The notes under the pieces are model-generated. The model did not search any database and was not told where the DNA came from. It worked only from the letters and a program-made list of their open reading frames with translations. 64,000 bases of DNA from Cryptomeria japonica. Lineage: Eukaryota; Streptophyta; Pinopsida; Cupressales; Cupressaceae. The stretch spans positions 2,481,501 to 2,545,500 of the forward strand of contig NC_081414.1 of NCBI RefSeq assembly GCF_030272615.1, written 5' to 3'. Below, in pieces: positions 28,001 to 40,885 of the stretch; within the stretch, counting starts at the first letter, position 1; every line of letters begins with the position of its first letter. The translations under genes were made by a program, and so were the position numbers.

Positions 28001-30810
28001 TTCTCTTTATTATTTGAGATGAGAAATACATTGTTGGCGGTTCCGTTATTACCCAGTCCAATATCGATCTGATCTTGATACTATCATAAAAGGAGTGACT
28101 ATCCTAAGTGCTTGATACTATCACAAAAACTGAGTGTTGTAGCAGTGAATCTTCCTTTGACCTTTGGGTGGTTGGGATGGTAAAGACCCATGGTGGTATA
28201 TGTTCAATGGTTCTTGTAAGAGTATCCAAAAGTACATTGGTTTCTGGATATCTAGTACATTTTGTGAGTTGAGTACCAGGGGGGATTAGAAGACCCAGTT
28301 GAAGGAGGATTTGTGTGAATAAGGGTTGAGGGTGTTGGTGGTGATTGAATGTTGGAGAGTTGGATTGTGACTTAGACATGTTTATTTGTCCTATTTGAGT
28401 GTGATTCAATGGTTGGGTGAGGGTTGGTGAGTATGGGTGTGTTTTGGGGTATTGAATCCTTTTGAGTAACTTGTGGCCTTGTGAGGGGTCTTGTGAGTAA
28501 GTGAAGGGTTGACACCTAATTGAATAGGTGAGTTGGGAGAAATATCTCCCTTGTTGGTTGAGTTTATTGGATTCTCTGCATCAACATGCCTTTTCGCTAT
28601 CAATCCATTCAAACTTCCACCCAAAGATTCAAACTTTTCAAAGTTCAAAATAAATTTCCTTGTTGTCCTTACTATCTTGCATCAACTTTCATATCACTAG
28701 GTAGTCTTTTGCTTAGAACTATCATCTTTCATGGTAGGATACCATCTCAGTCCCTTGAGTTAAGTTATCTTACCTTTAGAATTTATCATTTCCTAATCAA
28801 ATTGTTCAAGGGGAAAATGTCACTAATCAAGTTGAAATGTCGATTTCTCAATCTGCCTAAGCTAAAAGGTTAAAATAAATTGCAAAAGATAGAACAAGGC
28901 TGCGAAAATGAATCATCAGTATTACCTAAATCCACATTATCAAAAAAATCTAGAAATAACCTTGTATGTAAATAATTTATCATGCCAAAATTGTCAATTC
29001 TAACATGAAAATGAGACCAAGGAAAGCTCTAGAACAACTACTACTATTCATTCACATGTTCCTTATTAACCTCAATCACCATGAAAGATGCACAAATTGA
29101 TTATAACAAAGAAGATGTTTCATAAATGTAAATATTAATTCAGGACTAAGGAAAATGAAAGAAATAAAAGAATACCAAGTAATCAAAAAAGACTACCAAT
29201 ACCATTGCAAACTATGAACTTCATTTCCATTAATTCTTCAAAATATACTAGCAAAGCACAAGTATTCAATATACAGCCTATTCCTAAATGCCTTTTGAAA
29301 GAAAACACACTAATGAGGGTTACTAAACTTGGACCTTAAATAATCAATTATTAGACCCTCAAAATGAATTTTGAAATTACATTTATAGGGAAATTTTTTC
29401 CTCAAAATTAGAGATTAAATTCCACCCAAAACCTTATCAAACTAAGAGGTACAATAAACACGCAAGATACTAGCCTATAACTGAATTAAGAACTATAAGT
29501 TGACTCATGAAAATGAAATATAAATCAGAAGGAACTTAGAATATGGAGTCAAAGAAGCATGGAGAACAAGAAAAAGAGGATCTATCTAGGCACTCACCCC
29601 CAAGATGACTCTTCCAAAATTTTAAACTTAGGTGCACAAGCAACAAGATGAAGAACAAAGGCCAAAGTAGGTTGTAACTACCATGAACCCGTCCATCCAA
29701 AGTGATGAGAATCTAGATGTTCCTAAGTGGCTACAATTCAACTTTGAAAGGATAAAGAAGAGAGTATTGAAGAAAGTAAGTTTGCAAAAGATGATCGTTG
29801 AGGTTGAGGCTGCAAGGAAGCCAAAGAAGGCAATGAATTTGTATGCCACCTAAAACTATGCAAAAGGAGAGATAGTTGCAAATACCCTAAAATAGAGAAG
29901 ATTTAGTAAAAACTACCAATACCCTAAACTAAGGTAACCCGAGACAGTAAGAAAATGGTTCGGGGGTCATATAGACTAGCTTTATACTGTATGTTAATTA
30001 CAAAGTGATAAGTTGTGTGGTTGGAGATTTTTAGTCCACCCCTTCTAGGTTAGGATTGTGCTGAACCAAACACAATTGTATCTCCCTAGGGCTTCTAGGT
30101 CAGGTGTGTTAGGCTGGCTGGCAAGAGAAAGAAAGGCTTGCTCGAACAACATTGAATGAAGGTTGCAAATCACTTGAATAATATTCATTCCCATTGTTTT
30201 CTTGTGCGTTGGTTTGATCTCCATTGATTTAGCAGCCAGAGGCAGACACCGCCCTATATATTAGCTTGTACAATAATGATCAATCAACACATATATAGGA
30301 GGAAGGGATTTCTCCAACAAAATTGAACGCTCACTCCTTAATCATAGTTCTATGGTTTTACAAGGAGTAGATCCCTACAGGGTATTACGCATTCAAGGAA
30401 CCACACCTTTGACTAGGAGCCATCCGGCCTGAGATTAGATAATCAATATGAATACAAGATTAACCAATTTGCATAAAAAACTAGGGCATTTAACCACCAC
30501 ATGTCTCATTTCCTAACATCTTTTGCATAAAAAAGGAATCTCTCATACTCCAAGAGTTGCTTCCACAATCAGTCAATATCCCACAAGAATGCAGGCATAG
30601 CTAGCATGTATAAAAGAAAAAGTTGTAGAATCTCTTGAATGGTATATTTTTTGCAACATGAAATTAAGTTGAAGAATATACCTCCTATGTAGGATTGCAA
30701 CCAATGCACAAATGCCTTCGACGCAGGTTTGATCTTGTTGGGGGTTGAAGTCACCATAGATGCCTATGCGGGATTGCAATGCACAAATGACTTGCCCTCT
30801 TCTTCTTTTT
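25035..30810. other. CACTA right arm, no recognisable gene
   Basis: This is AT-rich sequence upstream of gene 1. Two minus frames in relay (28648-28406 and 28409-28104, sharing ATGA) give a polar Pro/Asn/Thr-rich translation with no motif I know. A short direct repeat with ATAGCATGAAAAAA occurs near 26316 and 26355. The rest shows no coding or RNA signal I can support. Confidence 0.45.
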
Positions 30811-30812
30811 TA

Positions 30813-31017
30813 AGTAATGGCCATTGTCGTCGGAATTATGATAAACTCGAGCACTTTTTTGAAAAAAAAAAATTCATTACTAATGCCTTCTTCATCGAAA
30901 CCAAATGGCAAATTGTCGTCGGAATTCCGACGAATTCGGGCATTTTTTCAAAAAAAATAAAATTTGGTCACAATATACCTTCTCTGTCAGAAATCTAGTC
31001 CAAATGTATTAGTGCCA
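30813..31017. repeat. CACTA right subterminal region, terminal inverted repeat and target duplication
   Basis: TTGTCGTCGGAATT appears near 30825 and 30913, each followed by a T/A-rich stretch with TTTTTTGAAAAAA or TTTTTTCAAAAAA. The second copy continues into CCGACGAATTCG. The terminus is AATCTAGTCCAAATGTATTAGTG, followed by CCA (31015-31017). Confidence 0.8.
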
Positions 31018-31103
31018 TCACCCTCATCCTTTCTATCTCTTCATCCATTCCTATCCATAACTACTTTTATGGCCATCGATTTACCATCTCCTTATCCATT
31101 TTC

Positions 31104-31840
31104 TCCTTAGCCTTATCCTCCATCTTTCCTTCTAAGAGCATCATTCTACTGACTCATCATCCTTCCTCATCATTCCCATGATTGAGGCATCATGCTTCTA
31201 GTTCTTATCCCTATCCTAGCCACTATGTTTTAATCTTATTTGAAACAACACGATACATTGCATTGTCACAAAAATGGACAAAACGTAGACACCTAAAATT
31301 GTCTAGTGATTAAATAAATACTTATTATTTATTTAATTATTTTATCCTAATGTCTTCTATTAATTAAATATATATATATAATTTATTTAATTAAATAAAT
31401 ATTTATTATTTATTTAATTAAATAAATATTATTTATTTATTTATTTAATTAAATAAATATTTTTTATTTTTCAATTGAATAAATATTTATTATTTATTTA
31501 ATTATTTTATCCTAATGTCTTCTATTAATTAAATATATATTTTAACAATATATTTTCTTCGTAGCCTTATACTCCATCTTTCCTTTTGAGAGCATCGTCC
31601 TACTGACTCATCATCCTTCCTTATCATTCCCATGACTAGGGCATCATGCTTCTAGTTCTTATCCCTATCCTAGCCACTATGTTTCAATCTTCTTTGAAAC
31701 AACACGATACATTGCATTGTCACAAAGAGAGACAAAATGTAGACACCTAAAATTGTCTAGTGATTAAATAAATATTTATTATTTATTTAATTATTTTATC
31801 CTAATGTCTTCTATTAATTAAATATATATTTTATTTATTT
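31104..31840 (+). repeat. Tandem duplication with 454-bp period
   Basis: The text from AGCCTTATCCTCCATCTTTCC (about 31112) through GCATCATGCTTCTAGTTC (31187) and GTAGACACCTAAAATTG (31285) repeats at an offset of 454 bp (31641 and 31739 for the last two). The duplicated segment includes the first part of an E6/E5-type LTR plus its left flank. The first copy also holds AT-rich TTTATTTAATTAAATAAAT repeats to about 31545. Confidence 0.8.
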
Positions 31841-32001
31841 AATTATTTCATTAACCTGTTCTACTATTAATTAAATAAATAGTTTTATTTATTTATTTAA
31901 TTCATTTACCTTTTTCTTCTTATCCACATGACAACAAATTTTTCTAAATACCTACTCCTCAATCTTAGCCCTCCATTTCAATTTAACCTCTTTGTCATGT
32001 G
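31738..32001 (+). repeat. E6: truncated LTR, interrupted by E1
   Basis: It begins TGTAGACACCTAAAATTGTC and runs through ATTAATTAAATAAAT repeats to CCCTCCATTTCA, matching in order the first half of the E5 solo LTR. The match stops where the E1 LTR begins, so E1 probably inserted into it; the rest should lie beyond the far end of E1. Confidence 0.6.
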
Positions 32002-33114
32002 TGTGAAGTAGGGTACCTACAACTGCAACCCAAACACTCAATAGATCATTACAAGCATAGTTAGCAAAGTGACATCAAATGAAAGATAAACCATGGCAAA
32101 GCGACCTATCGCCTTCTAAGAGATGAGAGTGTGAATTTACTCTCAGATCTAGATGAGCAACCCCAGTGACTTGACTACACCAAGACAAAGGATTTAAAAT
32201 GATATGACGTGCAAGATAGATGAATGTATGATTATGCTAGATTGATCCAAGAAGCTAATTATGTTGATGATATGCATGATTATGCTAAATGATGATGCAA
32301 CTAAGCTAGATGAGAGATTGAATATGCTATATGATTAAGCAATTATGCTAAAAGATGATCAAATTAAGCCAGATCTAAGATGTGATAAATGATAACAATG
32401 CTAAACTAGAATGCTAGAAATGATATGCCTATATTAACAATGCTTGAGATGGGATCCTTTGTGCTCCAAAATGGAGGATATTTATAGGATTTCCAAGGCC
32501 AGGGGTGATGAGGTGGCAGGAATCAATGATCAAGATTGAATCTGAAGATATCAAGGGTCAAATGCGAAGAGATTGGAGAAGAGGTTGGAGGGAGGGACAC
32601 TTGTCATCTTTGTAGTGACAAGTATCAAAGAATCTTTCTCACAAGAGGGAAAGTGTCTAAAGGAGGAGACATGTGGAAAAAGTGTCATGTGTCTCAAGGG
32701 GAGAATATCCAACCTATAGGAGGTTAGGATGTGCAAGATAGGATAGGGTTAGTTAAACCCAGGATTAGGTGGAATGGGTTAGGTTAGGGGGTGTTTAGGT
32801 TAGGTGGTTAGAAGTTAGGAGGAATGTGGGGAATTTGAATTTAAAAATTCAAATAATAGGAAAATGCTAATTAACTTTCAACAACTCATAAATTGATTTG
32901 TTTAATTAATTAGGAGATTAAAAGAATGAATTTAATGGGAGAGGATTAATCAATTTAGATTAATTAATCAAAGGGGATTATTGAAATGAACTTACTGAAT
33001 AAATCCTTAGATTAATTGATAAGTAAATGAATGGGGAATTAAATTGGAAAGGGGGATTAATTAAATAATTGTTTATTTAATTAATTATCTTCAAACCACT
33101 TTTAGGTGTATACA
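32002..33114 (-). repeat. E1 3' LTR
   Basis: On the minus strand it starts TGTATACACCTAAAAG directly after a polypurine tract and ends GGTACCCTACTTCACA next to the broken E6 LTR. A TATAAATA box lies at 32486-32479 on the minus strand and could start transcription. The start resembles that of E5 and E6, so the three belong to related families. The low-coordinate edge is uncertain by a few bases because of a TG repeat. Confidence 0.72.
32479..32486 (-). promoter_or_regulatory. TATA box in the E1 LTR
   Basis: TATAAATA on the minus strand, in the middle of the LTR, the expected place for a retrotransposon core promoter. Confidence 0.5.
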
Positions 33115-33131
33115 TTTTCCCCCTCTTTCAA
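33115..33131 (-). other. E1 polypurine tract
   Basis: The minus-strand run GAAAGAGGGGGAAAA abuts the LTR start TGTATACACC. Confidence 0.8.
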
Positions 33132-34880
33132 GCGAGGTGTGATGACGCGTTGATTCAAAGAATTCTCAATTTGATGATGTTGATGTGATACCCCAACCAT
33201 TGATTGATAAATTGTGATACAATGATGCCCCCTTGGGAGATCAATTGAGATAATTGACCTTTGGAGTGTTTGGATTCTTGCGAAATTGATTACCCAATAG
33301 ATTATTGGATGATTCCTACAACTATGGTTGATGAAAGTGTGAGTTCTTCAATCACTTTCATGTGGTCCTTGATTTGATGATTGATAGAGTTTTATTGAAT
33401 TGATAAGATTGATCAGAACTGATAAGATTGATCAAAACTGATATGATTGAGGTCAAGTCTAGTTTCAGGAATGAAACCTCTTGTATAAGACAACGATGAT
33501 CAAAGCGTCTTGTTTCAAGAATGATATATCCTGCATAAGACATGATCAAAATGTCTAGTTCCAGGAAGGATACATCTTGTATAAGACATGATAGAATGGA
33601 TCAAATGAGATGGATTGGATAAAGAACTGACATTTTGTTGATATCTTGTTGCAAGAAGATTCAGATGTGCTGATGTCGCCACATTCGAGGGAGTAGCATA
33701 CGATTCACTTTGGGTTGACAACATCTAGAGAGAGATGAGTCATAGTTCTTATTGTGTATACACCTATGATGACACATTGATGATTCCTGCGATAGATTTG
33801 GCCTTGGAAAAGATGAGCTTTTGTGATCCTATGCAAGAATGAAATGCAAGCTAAATGCAAATGAAATGCAATGCTATGATCGGACCAGTCACTAGGTTAT
33901 TTCTTTGTGTCATCATTGAGATTTTAAAATGTGGGAAGTGAGTGCAAACATCAATGGTATAACTGAACCATGATGACCTAAGCACTACTTTTTCTGGATT
34001 TTGATATTGCAAGTTAGCACAAGCATCGAGGTATAATTTAACCAAGATGACCTGAGTGTTGTTTGCGTAAAACAGACAGTATTAACCATTTCTATATGCA
34101 AATCGGAAATGTCTTCGATGATACTCTAATGATAATGTCCTTAGACAAATTTGTAGATATTAATGATTAATTTACAGACAACAGATAAGAAAAATATCAT
34201 GTTCCTTCCTTGTTCCTTTAGTCAAAGACATCCTGGAGTCATTCTGAAATCATGATAGCGGAAATCAAGATAGAAAAGTTGAATCATTATTGTCAAAATC
34301 ATTAGTCAAAAGATATCATCCATGAAAAAGTGTGTGATGTGCTTAGACTGACATGTGATAGCTTGATGGTTGATAAGTTGGATCTCATGTTCAACATTGG
34401 ATGTGTCTTAGTTTTTGCTTGACAAGTGTTGGCTAACTATTGTTCTACCTGTTGGATTAAGCTCAATACATTCAAAAAATTTGCCCCCAACTAGGTGCAG
34501 GATTTTGCCCCCAGCCTAGAAACAAATTTACTATGATATACCCAGTGATCCAAACCATGGTGAGAAATCACCTGCAAGGCATGCGTACGTACAAAGGCTT
34601 ATTTATGGATATGAACAACGTTGATGGAAATGAATGCAAATGGAAGGATGCATGAACTAATAGATGGAAGAGATAGCTAATAGATAGCGCCTATTGCCAT
34701 GTTTTCACCATCTTTTTTTTATTGCACTTTTCTTAATATTTAATTTTTTATTTATTTTTCACTTTCTTCGTTGTTTTTGCATTTTCTGCTTTTCCACTGT
34801 TTTTGGATTTTTCTACTTTTTCCTTGTTTTTGTATTTTTTATTTTTTCGGACATAAAACTTTTTCAGATGCATGTTATTG
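33132..34880 (-). other. E1 long 3' untranslated region
   Basis: About 1.75 kb lies between the integrase end and the polypurine tract, without a credible gene. It includes a three-copy repeat of about 47-49 bp at 33457-33600 (GTCTAGTTTCAGGAATG, CGTCTTGTTTCAAGAATG and GTCTAGTTCCAGGAAGG, each with TATAAGACA or CATAAGACA). Frames at 33515-33724 and 34694-34915 are not supported. Confidence 0.55.
33457..33600. repeat. Three-copy degenerate tandem repeat in the E1 3' UTR
   Basis: Copies start near 33457, 33507 and 33553, each ending with a variant of TGTATAAGACATGAT. Confidence 0.7.
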
Positions 34881-36235
34881 ATGGGTTCCTCGAGCTAATC
34901 TTCGTCCTATTTTGATAGCTGATAGGGTCTTGATCCAAATACTGTTGTGACCACAAACAGACCCAACCACTTTGGTTCAAACTTTCCTTTCTTTTCTCGA
35001 TCTGCCTGGTTGTCTGGATTTTCCTTTAGAACTAGTTCTCCAACTTGAAAGGCCCTTGTTTTGACCTTGTGATTATTACTGCAGTACATTCTTTGTTGAT
35101 ATACCTTAAAATGTTCAAAGGCATTTTGTCGTCATTCATGAATCAATTCCAGCTCTTGTAGTCTAGATACTCATTGTTCTTCATCTGGGATAAGGCCTTT
35201 TAATGATACACATAGAGAAGGTATCTTTACTTCTATTGGCAGTATTGCTTCTAATCCATAGACAAGAGAAAGGTGTTTCTCCTGTTGGTGTGTGGATACT
35301 GGTACGATAGGCCCAGAGAGAAGGGTTTAATTGAACATGCCAATCTCTGGCAACATCATTTATCGTCTTTTTGAGGATTTTCAAGATTGTTTTATTTGAT
35401 GCTTCTACTTGCCCATTCCCTTGTGGATAGTAAGGTGTGAAGAATCTATGTTGGATCTTGAATTTCTCACAAAGCTCTTGTACATCCTGATTCTTGAACG
35501 GTCACCCATTATCAATGATAATGGTCATGGGTATGCCATAACGACATATGATGTAGTTCAAGATAAATGCAACAATTTTCTTGCTTGTGATATTTGTGAG
35601 AGGTATTGCCTCAATCTATTTTGTGAAATATTTATAGCTACAAGGATGAATTTGTGACCATTGGATGAAGGAGGATGTATCTTTCCCACTAGATCAAGAC
35701 CCCATTGGTAGAAAGGCCAAGATGTTGCCAAAGCATGAATCTCTTGTGCTGGTGCATGAATTAAATTTCCATGGATCTGACATTGTTTGCATGTTTTAGC
35801 TATCCAAAAAGAATCTCATTCCATAGTTGGCCAACAATAGCCCAAGCGTAAGAGTTTTTTTGAAAGGGTAAGACCACTTGAATGAGTGCCACAAATGTCG
35901 TTATGGACTTCATTTAAGGCCTTCTCAAATTCTTCTTGCTCGAGACATCTTAAGAGAGTACCATCCAGACCTCATTTAAAAAGGGTATCCATGACAAGAG
36001 TATAATGGGAAGATTGGTGGATGGAATCTCTTTTGGTTCTTTGACAAGTCTGAAGGGAGGGTTTTATCTTTCATATATGTGTAAGTTTGGCCATAGCAAG
36101 AGGAATTATGCCCAACTAGGTGACATATAATTTGGGAATCAGGACAATTATGGGCAGGGTAAAACAACTCTTCCACCAAGAATTCGTAACGCTCTTGATT
36201 TTCCTTTGTCTGAAGTAGAGAAGCAAGTGTTGCCA
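34880..36235 (-). pseudogene. E1 integrase
   Basis: The minus strand gives the zinc finger region near 35900-35780 (THSSGLTLSKKLLRLGYCWP, then CKQCQIHG), a core piece GLDLVGKI near 35690, and VARDWHVQLNPSLWAYRTS with TPTGETPFSL at 35380-35250. The C-terminal EPKWLGLFVV motif, a variant of the GPF module, is near 34970. Several stops and frame changes split it, so it cannot work. Order and motifs match Tat/Ogre integrases. It sits directly upstream of the long 3' UTR. Confidence 0.75.
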
Positions 36236-37100
36236 TGGCATCTACTGCTTTGTTGTCATTCCTTAGAATTTACTCAAAAGTGATTTCTATAAAATACTTC
36301 TTGACCTCATCCACCATTTTCTTATAAGGCATTAGCTTTTCATCCTTTGTTTGATAATCGTCATTGATTTACTTGGTGATGAGCTGAGAATCTCCAAAAA
36401 CCTGTAGTTGTGTGATGTTCCATTCTATGGCCATCTTGATTTCTGTGACCAAAGCTTCATATTTTGTTGTATTGTTGGTGCATGGAAAACCAATTTATAT
36501 GCCTTTGGAATTGTGTGACCTTATGGTGTGATGAATAGACTGCCTTCTCCTGATCCATGCTAGGTATATGAACCATCAAAGTACAACTGCTATGTTTGTT
36601 TGGTGACTGTGAGTATGTCCGCATCTAAAAATTCAATGTTTAAAGGATGATAATCTTGAAGTGATGCCTCTGATAGCTAGTCTACAATGACTTGTCCCTT
36701 GATATATTTTATGTCCACATATTCAATATCAAATTCGCTTAGGATCATGATCCATTTGGCTAATCTTCCTGTTAATGTCACCTTACTGAGCAAATACTTT
36801 AATGGATATTTTTAGCAATCAGTTTGATTGAGTGAGATAGTAGATAGTGTCACATCTTTTGAGAAGCAACCACTACTGCTAAGCATGTTTTTTTTGTTGG
36901 TGAATAATTGAGTGCGTATCCCACTAATGTTCTGCTGATGTAGTAAATAGCGCATTCTTTTCCTTCATTATCCTGTTGTGTGAGCAAAACTCCTAATGAT
37001 ATTTATGTGGCTGATACATTTAGTAAGAATGGCTTTCCTTGAATTGGTGACATTAGTACTGGTGGTTGCATGAGATATTCCTTGATCTTGTTGAATGATT
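36236..37100 (-). pseudogene. E1 RNase H and second (aRNH-type) RNase H
   Basis: Minus-strand reading gives the first RNase H end (RLAKWIMILSEFDIEY and then IKGQVIVD, near 36770-36690, stop TAG after VD). About 85 bases later comes a second RNase H start, QLYFDGSYTQHGSGEG (about 36590-36540), the common opening of the extra RNase H in Tat/Ogre elements. A run of stops and frameshifts follows. This doubled RNase H is the best lineage evidence for E1. Confidence 0.7.
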
Positions 37101-37880
37101 CTTCACATTGATTGTCCCATTTGAAATGAACATTCTTGTGTAATAGATGTGTAAATGGTTGACATTTATCCGCCAACTAGGAAACAAATCTTTTAATTGA
37201 CTCCAGTCTTCCTTGGAGTGACCTGAGTTGACTGATATTTTTGGAAGATGTCATTTCCATGATTGCTTTAACTTTAGCTGGATCTACTTCTATACCTATA
37301 GCTAAAACAATGTATCCCAAGAGCTTACCCAAAGTGACTCCAAAGGCACATTTCTTTGGATTGAGCCTTAGCTTGTACTGTTCTACCGGTCAAATACCTT
37401 TTCCAATATTTCCAGATGTTCTTATCTGTTGTATGATTTTGCCAATATGTCATCCACATAGTCTTCCATGAATGTATGCATCATATCATGGAATATCTTT
37501 GTCAGGGATCTTTGATATGTAGCACCTGCATTCTTTAGTCCAAATCGCATGTCCTAGCAAAAAGTACCCCATGGACATGAGAAAGTTGTCTTTTCTTGAT
37601 CTTCAGGAACTATTTTAATCTAATTATATCTTGATAAACCATCCATTAGAGATAACATGGAATGTCCAGTGGTTAAATCGATAATGATGTCAATATTTGA
37701 CAAAGGAAATTCATCATTTGGACATGCACTAGTAAGATCTCTGAAGTCTGTGCATACTCTGATACTTTTATCTGATTTGGAAACAAGAACTATGTTTGAT
37801 ACCCATTGAGGATATGTTATAGGTCTGATGAATCCCACGTCCAGTAATTTATTTAGTTCTACTTTCACAAGGAGAGCTAT
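37100..37880 (-). pseudogene. E1 reverse transcriptase, central and C-terminal part
   Basis: From 37880 down, the minus strand reads ELNKLLDVGFIRPITYPQWV, then SIRVCTDFRDLTSACP and MLSLMDGLSRYN, all standard gypsy reverse transcriptase blocks. Further down come LRLNPKKCAFGV and GRLESIKRFVS. An in-frame TAG follows the SRYN block where relatives have SGYNQI. The segment starts exactly at the E3 insertion; its upstream half is at 51694-51868. Confidence 0.85.
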
Positions 37881-38853
37881 TGTTAGGCCCAATATAGAAA
37901 GCTAATGTCCTGAGAGGGAAGGGGTGAATCAGTACTTCAAAACTTTTCTCTGATAATAACCTTATTGTTATGCATAAACAAAATAGTGCAATAACATAAA
38001 ATAAAACTATAATCAACAGATAACAATCATACATGATTCACTCCATAACACATATATTTTGGTGACGCATAAACTCTTGGTTAGAGAGAAAAACTGCGGT
38101 GGGCATGGCACCCACAACTTCACTGCTGCAATAATAAAGAATGCTCGGTTAGAGCTACATTTAGCTATTTCTGATAGCTTACCCTATTAGGAGTATTAAG
38201 ATCAGTTAGATCTACCTTACTAAAGGATTTTTACAACACTATATAAGTGTAGCACCTAGTTAAAGGATTTACAATTTATAGACTTGGTTAGAGTCTTTTA
38301 CCTTGTTAAAGGTTTCTCTTACAACTTCAAAATATTACAATATAATCTTTACAAATATCTGCAACTTTACATCTGCAATGCTAAAGCAGATTCTATGTGC
38401 TCTAAATAAGATTACCTAGCTTGTAGCATACCTTGGTAACCCATAATGAAACTCTGTAAACCCTTCTGTTTACTCTGTTCTTTGACTGTTCACTGATAAC
38501 CTTCTCGGTGACCTCTCTGTGTCTTTGTAATAGTCTTCCTTCATGCATACACACTACTATCTCATTATATCTCATATCACATCATGTGTCTTATATATTT
38601 TCTAACCCTAGAATCATGCTGTATATATAGATCTCTTACAACGATGATCTGATTCATTGCTTCGATCTTACAAAAAGATTCTTCAAATGAATAACTAAAC
38701 TAAATATCTCATAGGTTAGATTGGCCTTGTAATCATATACAATCTCATAGTACAATTTCCAATGCAAAAACGGTTAGATGTGCCTCGATCTTGTAACATG
38801 TTTTCATGTGCATGTCCAGGTTCAATGTATCTGGTAAAACGTTTCACTCGGTG

Positions 38854-39307
38854 TGTTGGTGTAAATAATTATTCATCTTGGATATTATTACACTTACTTA
38901 AGTTTACTTAGGAAATGCATTTCATAGTAGTTTGGGTATGAGACACTTGGGTGTTTGTGCCACATTGGTATAGTGTGTGTAGGAGAAATTCCACCTTTTA
39001 TGGTATTGATCTTGTTGTTACACTCCACATTCAGTGGGTGATCCACCTCATGTGGACTATTATATTATTTCTCCTACCTACCCACACCTATTTCCTACCT
39101 ACCCTTGTTTATTATTAAGCCACATGTCATGTTTGTGTGCTCACATATCCCTAGCCTTGCCTATATAAGCAAGCTCATCTACATTGTATGTAATTTTTTG
39201 ATATTATTGATCATTTTCTATTGATGAGAATACAGTTTATTCTTGTCCTATATTGTGTCTCTATTTTGTACATTTCATTGAGCTCTTGATCTTGGCAAAA
39301 TCTCACA
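38854..39307 (+). repeat. E4 5' LTR
   Basis: It runs from TGTTGGTGTAAATAATT to AATCTCACA. A TATATAAG box at 39162-39169 is well placed for the promoter. Confidence 0.93.
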
Positions 39308-39320
39308 TGGTATCAGAGCC
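39308..39320 (+). other. E4 primer binding site
   Basis: TGGTATCAGAGCC directly follows the LTR and is complementary to the 3' end of plant initiator methionine tRNA, as in most copia elements. Confidence 0.9.
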
Positions 39321-40822
39321 ATTGGGGCTTCATTGATTCGTCTTGAAGAGGCATTATTGCGACAACAAGAGGCAGATCTAAGGAGCAACATCTTTTGGAG
39401 GCATCCTAGACCAGATCCGACCCCGCCATTGCGTCCAGAAGGTTGTTTCCATGAATTTTGGTTTTAAAGTCGGCCAATTTTGGTGAGAAAATTTTTTTCG
39501 CCAATTTTGCTATTATTGTATGAATTTTGAAAAAAAATTATATTTTCCGAAAAATAAAAATCAAAAAAAAATTTCGTCAAAAAAAAAAAAAATTTGAAAA
39601 AAAAAAAAATAAATTTTTAGAAAAATTTATCAAAAAAATTTCAAAAAAAAAAAATAAAAAAAAAAATTTGTTTTAGGGGGTTTGTAGACCCCCCCGTGAC
39701 CTGCCATACTCTGCAGGTCTGCAGGCGCTCTGTACACTTACCTCCCTATCGGCGCCTCCCCCCGGGAACTCCACCACTGGCGACACCCCGACAGCAGCAC
39801 CGCCCGACACCACCACCGGCGACTTCCTCCAGCATCTTCCCAAGCTCCCTCCACTGCAGCCCAATGCCCACCGCAACCTCTTCTCCCCAGCCTCCCGTGC
39901 GTCTCAGCTCCTCTGCAGCGACCGCTCGCCCGCCGCCGCCCGAGCGCCCAGGTCTCCCCGCTGCTTAGCGACCGCTCGCCCGCCAGTCTCTGCACGCCAC
40001 CGCCGGCTTCCCTCGGCTCTGGCCGCTTCCTCTGCCGATGACCACCAAAGACAGGCAGCCTCACGTCTGCCATGGGGCAGGCAACCATTGGCCAATGGGC
40101 TAAACCGTACCTCCGTACGCAGATTGCCATGTCATCCGTATGGCTTGCATAGTCACCTGCCCAGTCAGCAGGGAGGCGAAGTTTTTGCGATGGTCATACA
40201 ACCGTCAAATTTAACATAGTGAATTGCTGACATCAGCACCATGTCATCATTTTTCAAAAATTTTGCAGGCCCCTCTCATTTGCATTTCTGATTTTGGAGT
40301 TCAACTTCAGACGATGATATCTTGTTCATTTTTGCTCCTTTTTTCAAGCAATTTTTTTTGAAATGGGCTAGAATTTCGTGCTCTCTGTAGTGGTGAAGAA
40401 TTTTTTTGATTTTGATGCATTGATTTTTCAGAAAATGCAGTTTTTGGTGATTGTACCTGAGTAATCCTAGTTTTTGCAAGTTCAGAGGCTTCGTTTAGGG
40501 TCATACGACCTCCTTTTCAGGTGCCATTTTTTTTGAAAGTGCGTATTTTTTCATCTACTTTCACATGATGCTATCAGATTGATTCCATTGTAAGTAGAAA
40601 TTGTACTTTTAGATTTTGGCCATTTTTGGCTCTCTTGGTACTTGTATATTTCCTTGAATCTCAGTTAGATTCATTGCACTATTGATTGAAGTCTCTTGTA
40701 TCTCATTTGAGAAGTTGTAAAATTTGCATCATAAGTCCTTTTTGGCTTGTTTTGCAAGTGGCTCATTGTAATCGCACTAAGTATAAAGTGCCAAAATCAT
40801 CACTTTTGGGGGGGTACTTTGA
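39321..40822 (+). other. E4 leader with poly(A)-rich block and GC-rich island
   Basis: An A-rich block (about 39525-39668) is followed by a GC-rich island at 39690-40170 that holds a direct repeat GCGACCGCTCGCCCGCC (near 39917 and 39967). Overlapping frames on both strands (39696-39968 plus, 39738-40130 minus) have Pro- or Arg/Gly-rich translations typical of GC-rich non-coding DNA. The island may be captured sequence; its source is unknown. Confidence 0.5.
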
Positions 40823-40885
40823 TTGATTGAATTTGGGAGGGTGTCTCTTGTGCTCTTGTTCACTTGTGTTCTTTCTTTTTCTGAT

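Noticed and set aside
31300-31545. Regularly spaced TTATTTAATTAAATAAAT repeats as a CRISPR-like or satellite array
   Set aside because: Units are irregular and AT-only, and the pattern is an LTR-internal repeat shared with E5 and E6.
39738-40130. 130-residue minus frame, plus overlapping frames, in the E4 leader
   Set aside because: Arg/Gly/Trp-rich translation with no motif; long frames on several strands at once are expected in GC-rich DNA.
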